NCBI GenBank assembly: GCA_035998445.1
Contig: DASYHQ010000037.1
Span: 1-63,900, forward strand
Direction: 5' to 3'
DNA length: 63,900 nt
Source: Tepidisphaeraceae bacterium
GTDB taxonomy: Bacteria; Planctomycetota; Phycisphaerae; Tepidisphaerales; Tepidisphaeraceae
The position numbers were made by a program, and so were the translations under genes. Below the pieces are notes generated by a model, which saw nothing but the letters and a program-made list of their open reading frames with translations, was not told where the DNA came from and searched no databases. Position 1 is the first letter of the stretch, and each line of letters opens with the position of its first letter. Below are positions 44,543 to 52,186 of this stretch, in pieces.

Positions 44543-45388
44543 TTATGGTCGTTTCAGGTAGTCCTTCAACGGCAAATCGCCCGCGCGAATGCCTTCGACC
44601 ACGCAGGCGGCGTTTAGCGCGGCGCCGGCGTCGTTCGTGTGCGTGTAGTCGGCCTCGCTGAAGAACCGCTCTTTGATCTCGGTCGGCGTGTGCTGCGAAT
44701 ACTTGGTGACGATCAGGTTGTGCAGATCAATGAACGTCGCGCCGGCGGCCGCGGCCGATTGCTTGGCCCACAGCGCGTAGCTAGTGGGCTCAGCGGTCGG
44801 CGTCGGGCTGACGGCCGGCTTCTCGGGCGTGCCGCGTGGGGCGCGGGGCACGTACGAGCAGACGATCGGGGTCATGCCCTTTTCCTTTGCCTCGTTGATG
44901 TAGGCGCGCATGTACCAGCCGAAGCTGCGCACGACTTCCTTCTTGCCTTCCTTCAGCGTCAGCGTGACCTCCTGGCTTTCATCGCCCACGCCGCGAATCG
45001 TGCCGCGCTCGCGGTTGTCACCGGACAGCGGGGCGGGGTCGTTGTGGCCGAACTGCATCAGCACGAAGTCGCCGGGTTTGCCTTCGCTGAGAATCTGCTC
45101 CCAACGGCCGTCGGTGCGAAACGTTCGGCTCGACCGGCCACCGATCGCGCGGTTGACGACGTTGATGCGCGACTCGTCGAACAGTTCCTTGATCGGGTCG
45201 CCCCAGCCGCGCTGGCCCTTGGTGTTGTTGCGCACCGTGGAGTCGCCGATGATCCAAAGCGTCGGCCGTGCATCCGCGTCTGCCTTGGAATCGGCCGGCG
45301 CTGTGGTGGGGGCGGCCTGGCCGTTCACGTAGGCCGCGAGCGTTGCGGTCAGCAGGACGGCGATGCAGAACGTGTCGAACTTCCACAT
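44543..45388 (-). CDS. Secreted rhamnogalacturonan acetylesterase (SGNH, CE12-type)
   Basis: A 281-residue secreted esterase that removes acetyl groups from rhamnogalacturonan I so lyases can act. After the signal peptide (about 1-24) the catalytic Ser50 sits in WIIGDSTVRN. The other blocks are NRAIGGRSSRTF, LMQFGHNDPAP and the Asp/His pair in ADYTHTNDAGA. The features match RhgT-type enzymes. It lies 39 bases after the two-domain acetylesterase and 43 bases before the LacI gene, within one operon. Confidence 0.92.
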   Translation of the reverse strand: MWKFDTFCIAVLLTATLAAYVNGQAAPTTAPADSKADADARPTLWIIGDSTVRNNTKGQRGWGDPIKELFDESRINVVNRAIGGRSSRTFRTDGRWEQILSEGKPGDFVLMQFGHNDPAPLSGDNRERGTIRGVGDESQEVTLTLKEGKKEVVRSFGWYMRAYINEAKEKGMTPIVCSYVPRAPRGTPEKPAVSPTPTAEPTSYALWAKQSAAAAGATFIDLHNLIVTKYSQHTPTEIKERFFSEADYTHTNDAGAALNAACVVEGIRAGDLPLKDYLKRP

Positions 45389-45427
45389 GTTGAACTCTCC
45401 AATCGGGATGAACGGTTCGGTACAGGC

Positions 45428-46711
45428 TTAGCGTCCTTCTGGAACCTCGGACGATCGGGCGACGCTGGCGGGCAGGTTGAAGGCGTCGACGTCGTCGGGC
45501 TTGGCCGGGTCGAACGGGGTCACGTCGCGTGACAGCTGATCGGCCAGCTTCAGGCCACTGGTGCGAATGCCTTCGACGACGCAGCGTGCCAACTCGTAGC
45601 CGCCGTACGCGCTGAAGTGCGAATCGTCCTTCAGCGGGGCGGACTGGCCGGGAAGCGTGTTGGCGGGGTAATGCAGGAACGCACGCTTCGAGTCCGCCTC
45701 GCCCAGCGTGGTGAAGAGCGTGCCGGACATTTCGTGCAGGTCGATCAGCGTTAGGTTCTGCTCTGCGGCAACGGCCCGCGTGGCGCGCGGGTAGTCGCCG
45801 AGCGAATCCTGCAACTTGCCATCCGACGAGAACCGCCGGCGGTACATGGACGTCACCAGCACCGGTGTTGCGCCCTTTGCTTGGACTTCGCGCACGTAGG
45901 ATTCGAGGTCGGCCTTGAAGCTCGTCATCGCACCGATGCCTTCACCTTTCTCCTTCATGTCGTTGTGACCGAATTGGATGAAGACGTAGTCGCCGGGCCG
46001 CGCGAGGCTGATGATCTTGTCGAAGCGGCGTTGCGCGCGAAAGCTGCGAAGCGCGCGCCCCGACTCGGCATGGTTGGCGACGGCGACGGTGTCGTTGAAG
46101 AACCGCGGCAGCATCTGGCCCCAGCCGACGTAGGGTTCGTCGCGCTGGTCGGCAACGGTGGAGTCGCCGGCGATGTAGATGGTAGTGACGTCGGTCGCGG
46201 GCACGATCTCCACGGTACGCACGGGGGTGACGCTCGGAAGGAACTCGAGCGTGAGCTTGTCGTCCCAGTTCAGCGATCCGCGGTCGCGCTCGCCCAGCCG
46301 GACCTCATCGCCACCACTACCGATTGCCCGACTGCGCACGTTGACCAGGAAGGTTGCCGTGGCAGGTTCGACAGCGGTTGCCTGCGCGCGTTCGACCATC
46401 AGCCGCCGGGTTTCCGCTTTAATGGTCAGGCCGGTGGCTTGGGTTTCGACGAACGTCACGCGCACGCGATAGTTGCCCTCTGTCGGTACGCGCACGGAAA
46501 ACTGGTTGGACGCATCGGGCTCGTAACCATACCCCTCGGCCTCGTCGTAACCTGTGCCCGGCGCGACCTGAACGTAATCGCCGTTCGTCGGGTCACCAGC
46601 GAGCTGAAAGCGCATCGGCGCCGCAGCTGCCACGGAAGCTGCTGAGCAGGCGGAGATGCCAATGCTTGTCATGATCATCATTGTGAGATTGGGCAGCGAG
46701 GTACGGATCAA
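45428..46711 (-). CDS. Secreted two-domain rhamnogalacturonan acetylesterase
   Basis: A 427-residue protein. I place the start at TTG 46711, which has GAGGGAG six bases upstream and gives a proper signal peptide; an in-frame GTG at 46738 would overlap the preceding gene and add nine residues before it. An N-terminal beta domain (about 32-165, FQLAGDPTNGDYVQVAPGTGY and FSVRVPTEGNYRVRVTF) is likely for carbohydrate binding. The SGNH esterase follows: Ser184 in YIAGDSTVADQ, ESGRALRSF, FIQFGHNDMKEKG and DDSHFSAYGG. It follows the PL11 gene after 16 bases. Confidence 0.9.
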   Translation of the reverse strand: MIRTSLPNLTMMIMTSIGISACSAASVAAAAPMRFQLAGDPTNGDYVQVAPGTGYDEAEGYGYEPDASNQFSVRVPTEGNYRVRVTFVETQATGLTIKAETRRLMVERAQATAVEPATATFLVNVRSRAIGSGGDEVRLGERDRGSLNWDDKLTLEFLPSVTPVRTVEIVPATDVTTIYIAGDSTVADQRDEPYVGWGQMLPRFFNDTVAVANHAESGRALRSFRAQRRFDKIISLARPGDYVFIQFGHNDMKEKGEGIGAMTSFKADLESYVREVQAKGATPVLVTSMYRRRFSSDGKLQDSLGDYPRATRAVAAEQNLTLIDLHEMSGTLFTTLGEADSKRAFLHYPANTLPGQSAPLKDDSHFSAYGGYELARCVVEGIRTSGLKLADQLSRDVTPFDPAKPDDVDAFNLPASVARSSEVPEGR

Positions 46712-46727
46712 CGGAAGCTCCCTCAAA

Positions 46728-48656
46728 TCAATCAGCACGTGACGACGTCGTACCGGCCGGTTCGGCCACCACGATGGCGGCCTTGGGCTGCTTGCCGGTC
46801 GACATGTCCCAACCCACGTGCGGCGGCTGGTTGTAGCTGACGTTCTGCCACGCGATGGACAGGCGGTACTGCGGGTCGTGCATCAACGTGTAGAACCGGT
46901 GCGACGTTGGGATGGTGGTCGTGTAAATCCGCAGCTCCTTGCCACCGGTGGTCGGCCAGATCACCTCTTCGCGCCAATCGCCGAAAAGGTCGGCCGACAG
47001 GCTGGGGTTGGCCTTGGTGCCGTTGACGCTCGTACACCCCTCTGCAGTGAAGATGCGGTCGGTCGTCTGCGACTGCACGTTCCACTTGCTCACGTGGTTC
47101 CGATCGAGCAGCTCGTCGTAGAGGTCGCCGTCCCAGTAGATGCGGAAGTTGCAGCTGGCGGGCTTTGTCTGTCCGATCTCGTTGCCGTTGGCGTCCCACA
47201 CGCCTTCGATGCCGGCGCCCGCAACCCAGCTTTCGGCGCCGGGGTGGCGCGGGTCGATATCGAACGCGACACCGCGGCCCGGGCCTTCGTTCTTGTCGCC
47301 ACCCGTCTTGGCCTTGGCGACGGAGGGCTTCTTCCACAGCGTCTTGCCGGTCTTCAGCGCGATCATGTGCGCGCCGGCATCGTCGAAGCGTTCTTGAATG
47401 CGGAACATCTCCAGGCCGGGGTTCGACGGCACCAGATCGCCCACGTGCATCGAATCGCCATGGCCGTACGCGGTGGAGAACAGGCCCGTGCCGTCGTCGT
47501 CGATCACGCAGCCGCCGTAGACGATTTCGTCCTTGCCATCGTCGTCGACGTCGACAACCGACAGGTTGTGATTGCCCTGGCCGAAGTACGGGTTGGACGG
47601 ATCGGCGCCCGTGTCGAACAACCATCGTTGAACGAGCTTGCCGTCCTTCAGGTCCCAGGCGCTCAGTGCAGTGCGCTCGTAATAGCCACGGCACATGACG
47701 GCCGAGGGGCGCTTGCCATCCAAATAGGCCACGGTGGCCAGATAGCGTTCGGAGCGGTTGCCGTACGAGTCGCGCCATAGCGCCTTGTACTCGGCCGGGT
47801 CGGGTTGCTCGGGATTGGTGTTCGTGCGGGCGGGAGTGTACTTCACGGTGTCGATCGCGCCGCCGGTGAGCCCATCGAACGCGGTCAGCAGTTCGGGCCC
47901 CGCCAGGATGTGACCGGCCTCGTTGACCCAGTTGGCGTTGGCGTCACCGATGACGTTGCCCTTGCCGTCGGTCGTGCCGTCGGCGGTTTTGCAGATCAAC
48001 TCGGAGCGGCCGTCACCGTCGAAGTCGTAGACGAGGAACTGCGTGTAATGGGCGCCGGCGCGAATGTTGCGGCCAAGGTTGATCGTCCAGAGCAGCGTGC
48101 CGTCGAGCTTGTATGCCTGCAGGATCGGCGGGTCGGTGACGCCGGAGTGCGAGTTGTCCTTCGCTACGCCGCTCTGCATGAGGACGATCTCGTATTGCCC
48201 GTCTCCATCGAGGTCGCCTGCCGACGCATCGCTCGGCAAGTAGCCGTCGATCGACTGCAGCGGCAACGACAGGTACGGCTTGTCCGCCGAATCGATCGAC
48301 AGCGCAGGCGCCGTGGGCGCGTCGGCGATCTCGGCGCCGTTCACCACCGCCCGCACCGTGTACGCCACAGCCGAGCCCGTTGGTGGGGCGGCGTCGATGA
48401 AGTTCGTCACGTCGGTGATCGGCTGGGCGTTCAGGCGCTTCGGCTCGCCCTTGGCATTGGCGCGGTAAACGTTGAAAGCAACCGTGGAATCGTCCGTCCC
48501 CAGCAGCCGCCAACTGAGCCAGACTCGGCCACCTTCCAAGCGAACCACGACCGCACCGCGGTTCAGCCGCTCCATCAGGCGCTCGGCGAGCGCATCGGTG
48601 GTCGCCAAGGCCAGACCTGCGGTTAAAGCGATTGTATATAGATGCTTACGAAACAA
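46728..48656 (-). CDS. Secreted rhamnogalacturonan lyase, PL11
   Basis: A 642-residue secreted lyase that cuts the rhamnogalacturonan I backbone. It starts at TTG 48656 with a perfect GGAGG at 48663-48667, six bases upstream, and has a signal peptide (LYTIALTAGLALATTDALA). The domain follows PL11 enzymes: MERLNRGAVVVRLEGGRVWLSWRLLG in two blocks, repeated calcium loops (DLDGDGQYE, DFDGDGRSE, DVDDDGKDE), DIDPRHPGAESW and ADLFGDWREEVIWPT. It has no LEQR tag and no C-terminal repeats, unlike the PL11 at 4703. First gene of a five-gene operon. Confidence 0.95.
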   Translation of the reverse strand: MFRKHLYTIALTAGLALATTDALAERLMERLNRGAVVVRLEGGRVWLSWRLLGTDDSTVAFNVYRANAKGEPKRLNAQPITDVTNFIDAAPPTGSAVAYTVRAVVNGAEIADAPTAPALSIDSADKPYLSLPLQSIDGYLPSDASAGDLDGDGQYEIVLMQSGVAKDNSHSGVTDPPILQAYKLDGTLLWTINLGRNIRAGAHYTQFLVYDFDGDGRSELICKTADGTTDGKGNVIGDANANWVNEAGHILAGPELLTAFDGLTGGAIDTVKYTPARTNTNPEQPDPAEYKALWRDSYGNRSERYLATVAYLDGKRPSAVMCRGYYERTALSAWDLKDGKLVQRWLFDTGADPSNPYFGQGNHNLSVVDVDDDGKDEIVYGGCVIDDDGTGLFSTAYGHGDSMHVGDLVPSNPGLEMFRIQERFDDAGAHMIALKTGKTLWKKPSVAKAKTGGDKNEGPGRGVAFDIDPRHPGAESWVAGAGIEGVWDANGNEIGQTKPASCNFRIYWDGDLYDELLDRNHVSKWNVQSQTTDRIFTAEGCTSVNGTKANPSLSADLFGDWREEVIWPTTGGKELRIYTTTIPTSHRFYTLMHDPQYRLSIAWQNVSYNQPPHVGWDMSTGKQPKAAIVVAEPAGTTSSRAD

Positions 48657-48724
48657 GAAATGCCTCCAATCGTCAGCAGAAAGAGTGGAAGTCCTCCAAC
48701 AGAATACCTCACCACAGGAGGTTT

Positions 48725-48760
48725 GCAATAATTTATGCAATTTTGAGTGGTAATTATTGC
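48725..48760 (-). promoter_or_regulatory. 9-18-9 inverted repeat upstream of the PL11 operon
   Basis: GCAATAATT (48725-48733) and AATTATTGC (48752-48760) form perfect 9-bp arms with an 18-base spacer in the AT-rich promoter region of the operon. The geometry is the same as the repeat at 39396-39431 though the arms differ. A regulator site is likely. Confidence 0.45.
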
Positions 48761-48798
48761 GATAAAGGTGAAAATCACTCGACTGCGGCGCGCCGAGT

Positions 48799-49083
48799 GC
48801 CGGTGATCCAGACCGCACCAAAAAACGGGACCATTCGCGCGCGACCTTGCCTGCGGGTGCGGTCGTCAAAGGGGCCACGCTGGTGTTCACGAAGACGACC
48901 GGCAGCACTCGCAACGACACGCTCCGCACCGGTCGCTTCGCGACCTAAGGTCTGCTGAACGTCGCTGGCAACACCGCCCAGAATTGGGGCGAGACCTCCC
49001 TTACCTTCGCCGGGCCGGGCGACGAGTACATCGCGAACAGTGACGTGCAGTTCGACACTGCGACGTTGATGGTGGCGTCCTAA
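48799..49083 (+). pseudogene. Decayed fragment of a DNRLRE-like carbohydrate-associated domain
   Basis: In one frame this reads LPAGAVVKGATLVFTKTTG, then GRFAT, a TAA stop at 48946-48948, then GLLNVAGNTAQNWGETS and LTFAGPGD, ending VQFDTATLMVAS and a stop at 49081-49083. The pattern is that of DNRLRE-type modules found in secreted planctomycete proteins. The 5' part is missing and the internal stop interrupts a conserved stretch. It is a dead remnant between the PL11 operon promoter and the AEC transporter gene, whose stop overlaps it by three bases. Confidence 0.6.
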
Positions 49084-50057
49084 AACACGCTGCGGATGAC
49101 CAGCAGCCACACCGGCAGCGTGACGCAGGAGAAGACGGTCGTCCAGAAGACGCAGTCGGCGGCGAGGTCGGCGTCGCCGTCGAGCTCCAGCGTCATCAGC
49201 AGCGTATTGACCGCGGTCGGCACGGCCGCGGTGAGGATCAGCAGCTCGGCCGGCCAGGCGTTCTCGCCCCAGAGGTCGACGCTGCGGTAACCCGTGCGGT
49301 GCAACGCGTACAGCAGCGCCGCCATCTGGATCGGTCCGAAGATCAACCGCAAAAACAGCACCATGCCCACCGGTCGCCACCTCGGCCACCGCGGGCGGGC
49401 GGCCAATTGCGCGCCCAGCGTGAACAGCGCCACCGGCACCAGCGCGCCCGCGATGTAGGCGGCCGGCTTGGCGATGACGATCGGCAGCGTGCGCGACGCG
49501 TCGCCATCGAGGTATAGCTTGCAGAGCATGCCGCCGGCCAGCGCCGGCAGCATCGGTAAGCGCACGATGCGCTTCACGTTCGTCCAAAGCGACACCGGCT
49601 TGGCGGCGGCGGCGATCCAGAGGCCGACGGTGAAGTTCAGCAAGTTCATCGTCATCAGCACGAACGCCTGCACCGCAGCGCCGTTCCCCACCGTACCGCG
49701 GCCCGGGTAGGCCAGCTCCGCCAGCGGCAACCCGTAGTTGCCACTGTTATAGAACATCGTCGCCAGCGCGATCGCCGCCAGGGTCGGCCGGCTGATGTGC
49801 AGCAGGCGGCCGATGCCCACGACGACCAGCCCCAGCGTCATGCACTGCAGCATTGTTACCAGCACGATGCCGCCCATGTCGCTCCAGGGCAGCGTGCTGG
49901 TGGAGACGTAGTGGAAGATGAACGCGGGGACCAGAAAGTAGATGTTGAGCTTCGACAGCGTGTTGATGTCCAGCGTGAACTTCCGCCGTACGAGCACGCC
50001 CAAGCCGATGATCAGCATGATCGGGGCGAAGACGTCGAGGAGGATTGAGGTGAACAT
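49080..50057 (-). CDS. AEC-family (auxin efflux carrier-type) transporter
   Basis: A 325-residue inner-membrane transporter with about ten helices. It starts MFTSILLDVFAPIMLIIGLGVLVRR, typical of the AEC family, and has the conserved YNSGNYGLPLA segment near residue 105. Members move organic acids or auxin-like compounds across the membrane. The substrate here is unknown; an acid from pectin breakdown is a speculative fit. Confidence 0.88.
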   Translation of the reverse strand: MFTSILLDVFAPIMLIIGLGVLVRRKFTLDINTLSKLNIYFLVPAFIFHYVSTSTLPWSDMGGIVLVTMLQCMTLGLVVVGIGRLLHISRPTLAAIALATMFYNSGNYGLPLAELAYPGRGTVGNGAAVQAFVLMTMNLLNFTVGLWIAAAAKPVSLWTNVKRIVRLPMLPALAGGMLCKLYLDGDASRTLPIVIAKPAAYIAGALVPVALFTLGAQLAARPRWPRWRPVGMVLFLRLIFGPIQMAALLYALHRTGYRSVDLWGENAWPAELLILTAAVPTAVNTLLMTLELDGDADLAADCVFWTTVFSCVTLPVWLLVIRSVF

Positions 50058-50142
50058 GAGGGCGATGCGATCGGACGGCCATCGGGCGAAGCAACTTAGC
50101 GTGGCTGGGCAAGCTGTCGCATGATCGTGCGGGACTGATCGT

Positions 50143-50409
50143 TCAAAGCCATCGGAACGCGGCGGCGGCGGCGAGGGGGGCGACCAGCATCGCGATCATC
50201 GTCATGCAGCCGGACTTTGACGATGACGCGGAAAACTTCTCGGGGTCGCTCGCTCGCAGCTCGGCCGTCATCGCATCGACGGCGTCCTTCGCTTCCTTCA
50301 ATCCCTGCCCCGTGGCGCCGCGGTACAGCTTAATCGCCTGGATCTTGCGCCCGGCGAAGATCAACGCCTGAATTTTTGCTCTATCGCCATCCGACAGTGT
50401 TGCGCCCAT
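50143..50409 (-). CDS. Small tail-anchored protein with an L7/L12 C-terminal-like domain
   Basis: An 88-residue protein. Residues about 8-52 (LSDGDRAKIQALIFAGRKIQAIKLY, then GQGLKEAKDAVDAM) match the KxxAIKxxRxxTGLGLKEAK pattern of the ribosomal L7/L12 C-terminal domain and ClpS-like folds. A hydrophobic C-terminal segment (MTMIAMLVAPLAAAAAFRWL) would anchor it in the membrane. The ATG at 50409 is chosen because the open frame upstream overlaps the next gene and is not protein-like. Function unknown. Confidence 0.65.
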   Translation of the reverse strand: MGATLSDGDRAKIQALIFAGRKIQAIKLYRGATGQGLKEAKDAVDAMTAELRASDPEKFSASSSKSGCMTMIAMLVAPLAAAAAFRWL

Positions 50410-50510
50410 TCGCGTCCCCGATGTTTGGTCTGCACCGTTTGGCGACCGGTTCAACGGCCACCCGCGCGCAAAGCTTAACACAGAGTGGGACGGCCGTCGG
50501 CGCAGGCCCG

Positions 50511-50942
50511 TCACCGCGCCGCGGGGTAGGCGTTGCCGTCGCGCACGAAGGCTTCGTAAACGAACATGCCGAACACCGGCCACCAGAGCAGGTCGTTGGT
50601 CAGCAGCGTCAGCCCGACCACGCCCGGCATTTGCCCGGTCGACCAGCCCCAGAGGAAGCCGATCGGCCCGAAGATCTTGCCGAGCAGGCCGATGAGCGCA
50701 AACGGCGCGTAACGTTCCGGATCGCGCGACAGGTACCAGTAACCGATCGAGAAGACCATCACGAACATGCCGATGCACTGCCAGAACTGAACCGCCAGCG
50801 CGTCCGGCTGCGGCAGTTCAATGCCCGCCAGCCGGAACGGCACGCGCGGGAAGAGGATCACCAGCACGCCCCAAACCAGGTTGTAGATCGCCGCTGCGAG
50901 GAACCACTTCTGATAGAGCCGGCGGCGGGTGGGGCTGATCAT
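50511..50942 (-). CDS. Four-helix membrane protein of unknown function
   Basis: A 143-residue inner-membrane protein with about four helices (17-31, 54-69, 81-97, 105-128). Conserved-looking motifs are YQKWFLAAAIYNLVWG, QFWQCIGMFVMVFSIGYW and RYAPFALIGLLGKI. I do not recognise a named family. It sits 101 bases upstream of the L7/L12-like gene on the same strand. Confidence 0.6.
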   Translation of the reverse strand: MISPTRRRLYQKWFLAAAIYNLVWGVLVILFPRVPFRLAGIELPQPDALAVQFWQCIGMFVMVFSIGYWYLSRDPERYAPFALIGLLGKIFGPIGFLWGWSTGQMPGVVGLTLLTNDLLWWPVFGMFVYEAFVRDGNAYPAAR

Positions 50943-51018
50943 GTTCGCATCTTAGGTGCAGCGGACTCGGCGGGACGGGTTTCGGGGGATTTGAACAAAA
51001 CGGCGCTAGGGATCTGAT

Positions 51019-51136
51019 CCTCTTTCCCGGTACGCCGGGAGAGGGTTAGGGTGAGGGTGATCTGATCTACCGGAATCGTCAGCATTTCAAAATGCACCCT
51101 CACCTGGCCTCTCCCGGCGCACGCGGGAGAGGGACC
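51019..51136. repeat. Composite inverted-repeat element
   Basis: Left hairpin CCTCTTTCCCGG with CCGGGAGAGG (51019-51044) is followed by GTTAGGGTGAGGGTGA. A short core includes the perfect hairpin GCATTTCAAAATGC. CACCCTCACC then leads into a right hairpin CTCTCCCG (51111-51133). This is the same outer design as the elements at 31869, 55871 and 62330. Confidence 0.8.
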
Positions 51137-51165
51137 GGAAGCCCCTCGCTCGATCCATGAACACC

Positions 51166-52047
51166 CTACGGCGTCGCCATCCACGGCCGCGCCCGGAACG
51201 TGGCAGGGGTGACGCCGGTGTGTTTCTTGAAGATGCGGCAGAGGTAGTTGGCGTTGCTGAAGCCCGACCGCCTCGCGATCGTTTCCAGTTTGTCGTCGCT
51301 GGCGCGCAACGCCCCGGCGGCCAGGCGCAGGCGGTGCTGGGCGAGGTAGTCGCTGGGCGTGACGCCGACGGCGGCGTGGAAGCGGCGGGCCAGGTACTCG
51401 CGCGAGCAGTCCAACTCCTCGGCCAGCGCCAGAATGTTGAAGTCCGCCTGCGTGGCCCGCGCGGCGATCAGCCCGATCGCCCGGCCGATGCGCGGGTCGG
51501 TCGCCACGCGCGACGTCGACAGCGTGCTGAAGACCGCCATGTACAACTGGTACAGCAGCCCGCTCGTCACGTAACGGTCGCCGAGCGTGCCCTCGGCATA
51601 TCGGCGGACGATCTCCCGCATCAACGACACCGGCGCCGCATCGCCGAAGCGCAACACCTGCCCGAAGTTGCGGGCGATGCGCTTGGCCCAGCGCATCGCG
51701 ACCGGGCCGGTGGTGGAGACGAAGATCAGCTCGTACGGCTCGTCGTGGTGGTACTGGTAGCCATACGAGAACGGCCCGGGGATGACGTCCATGAACGCAT
51801 CGCCCGGTTGCAACGCGATGCGTTCGCCGCGCTGCGGCTGGTAGAAGCTGCGTCCCGTCAGGGTGAGCTGCAGCACGAGGTGGGCCGCGTCGTCGCGCGT
51901 GAAGGCGTTGAAGCCGTACTCGGGCCCGCGCGTCTCGTGACCGCAGCCGTGGAACCAGATCAACGGCTCGTTCGTGCGCGTCCACGGGCTGGCGGCGTGA
52001 CCGATCGCCGCGTCCGGTAACACGATCGGTTTATCCTGCTCGGCCAC
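51166..52047 (-). CDS. AraC-family transcriptional regulator (divergent from GH4)
   Basis: A 293-residue regulator with an N-terminal AraC-type sensing domain (WFHGCGHETRGPEYGFNAF, LQLTLTGRSFYQPQRG) and two C-terminal helix-turn-helices (NILALAEELDCSREYLARRFHAAVGVTPSDYL, ETIARRSGFSNANYLCRIFKKHTGVTP, each split here only for reading). It starts at GTG 52047 and no good ribosome-binding site is seen. It is divergent from the GH4 gene at 52187 with 139 bases between, and probably responds to an alpha-linked sugar to control it. Confidence 0.92.
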   Translation of the reverse strand: MAEQDKPIVLPDAAIGHAASPWTRTNEPLIWFHGCGHETRGPEYGFNAFTRDDAAHLVLQLTLTGRSFYQPQRGERIALQPGDAFMDVIPGPFSYGYQYHHDEPYELIFVSTTGPVAMRWAKRIARNFGQVLRFGDAAPVSLMREIVRRYAEGTLGDRYVTSGLLYQLYMAVFSTLSTSRVATDPRIGRAIGLIAARATQADFNILALAEELDCSREYLARRFHAAVGVTPSDYLAQHRLRLAAGALRASDDKLETIARRSGFSNANYLCRIFKKHTGVTPATFRARPWMATP

Positions 52048-52186
52048 ATCACAAATGTACTATATTAGTCTGCGGCGTGCTATTCCTAGTTGTGAAGGCG
52101 ATGGTAGCCTGTTCACCATAGGGTTATCGCGGTTGGGCAGACGTTCCCGCTCGCGATGGTTCACTCATCCACAAAGGACGCAAAAC

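Noticed and set aside
48632-48958. 108-codon plus-strand frame upstream of the AEC gene
   Set aside because: It crosses the operon promoter and reads the DNRLRE-like fragment in the wrong frame.
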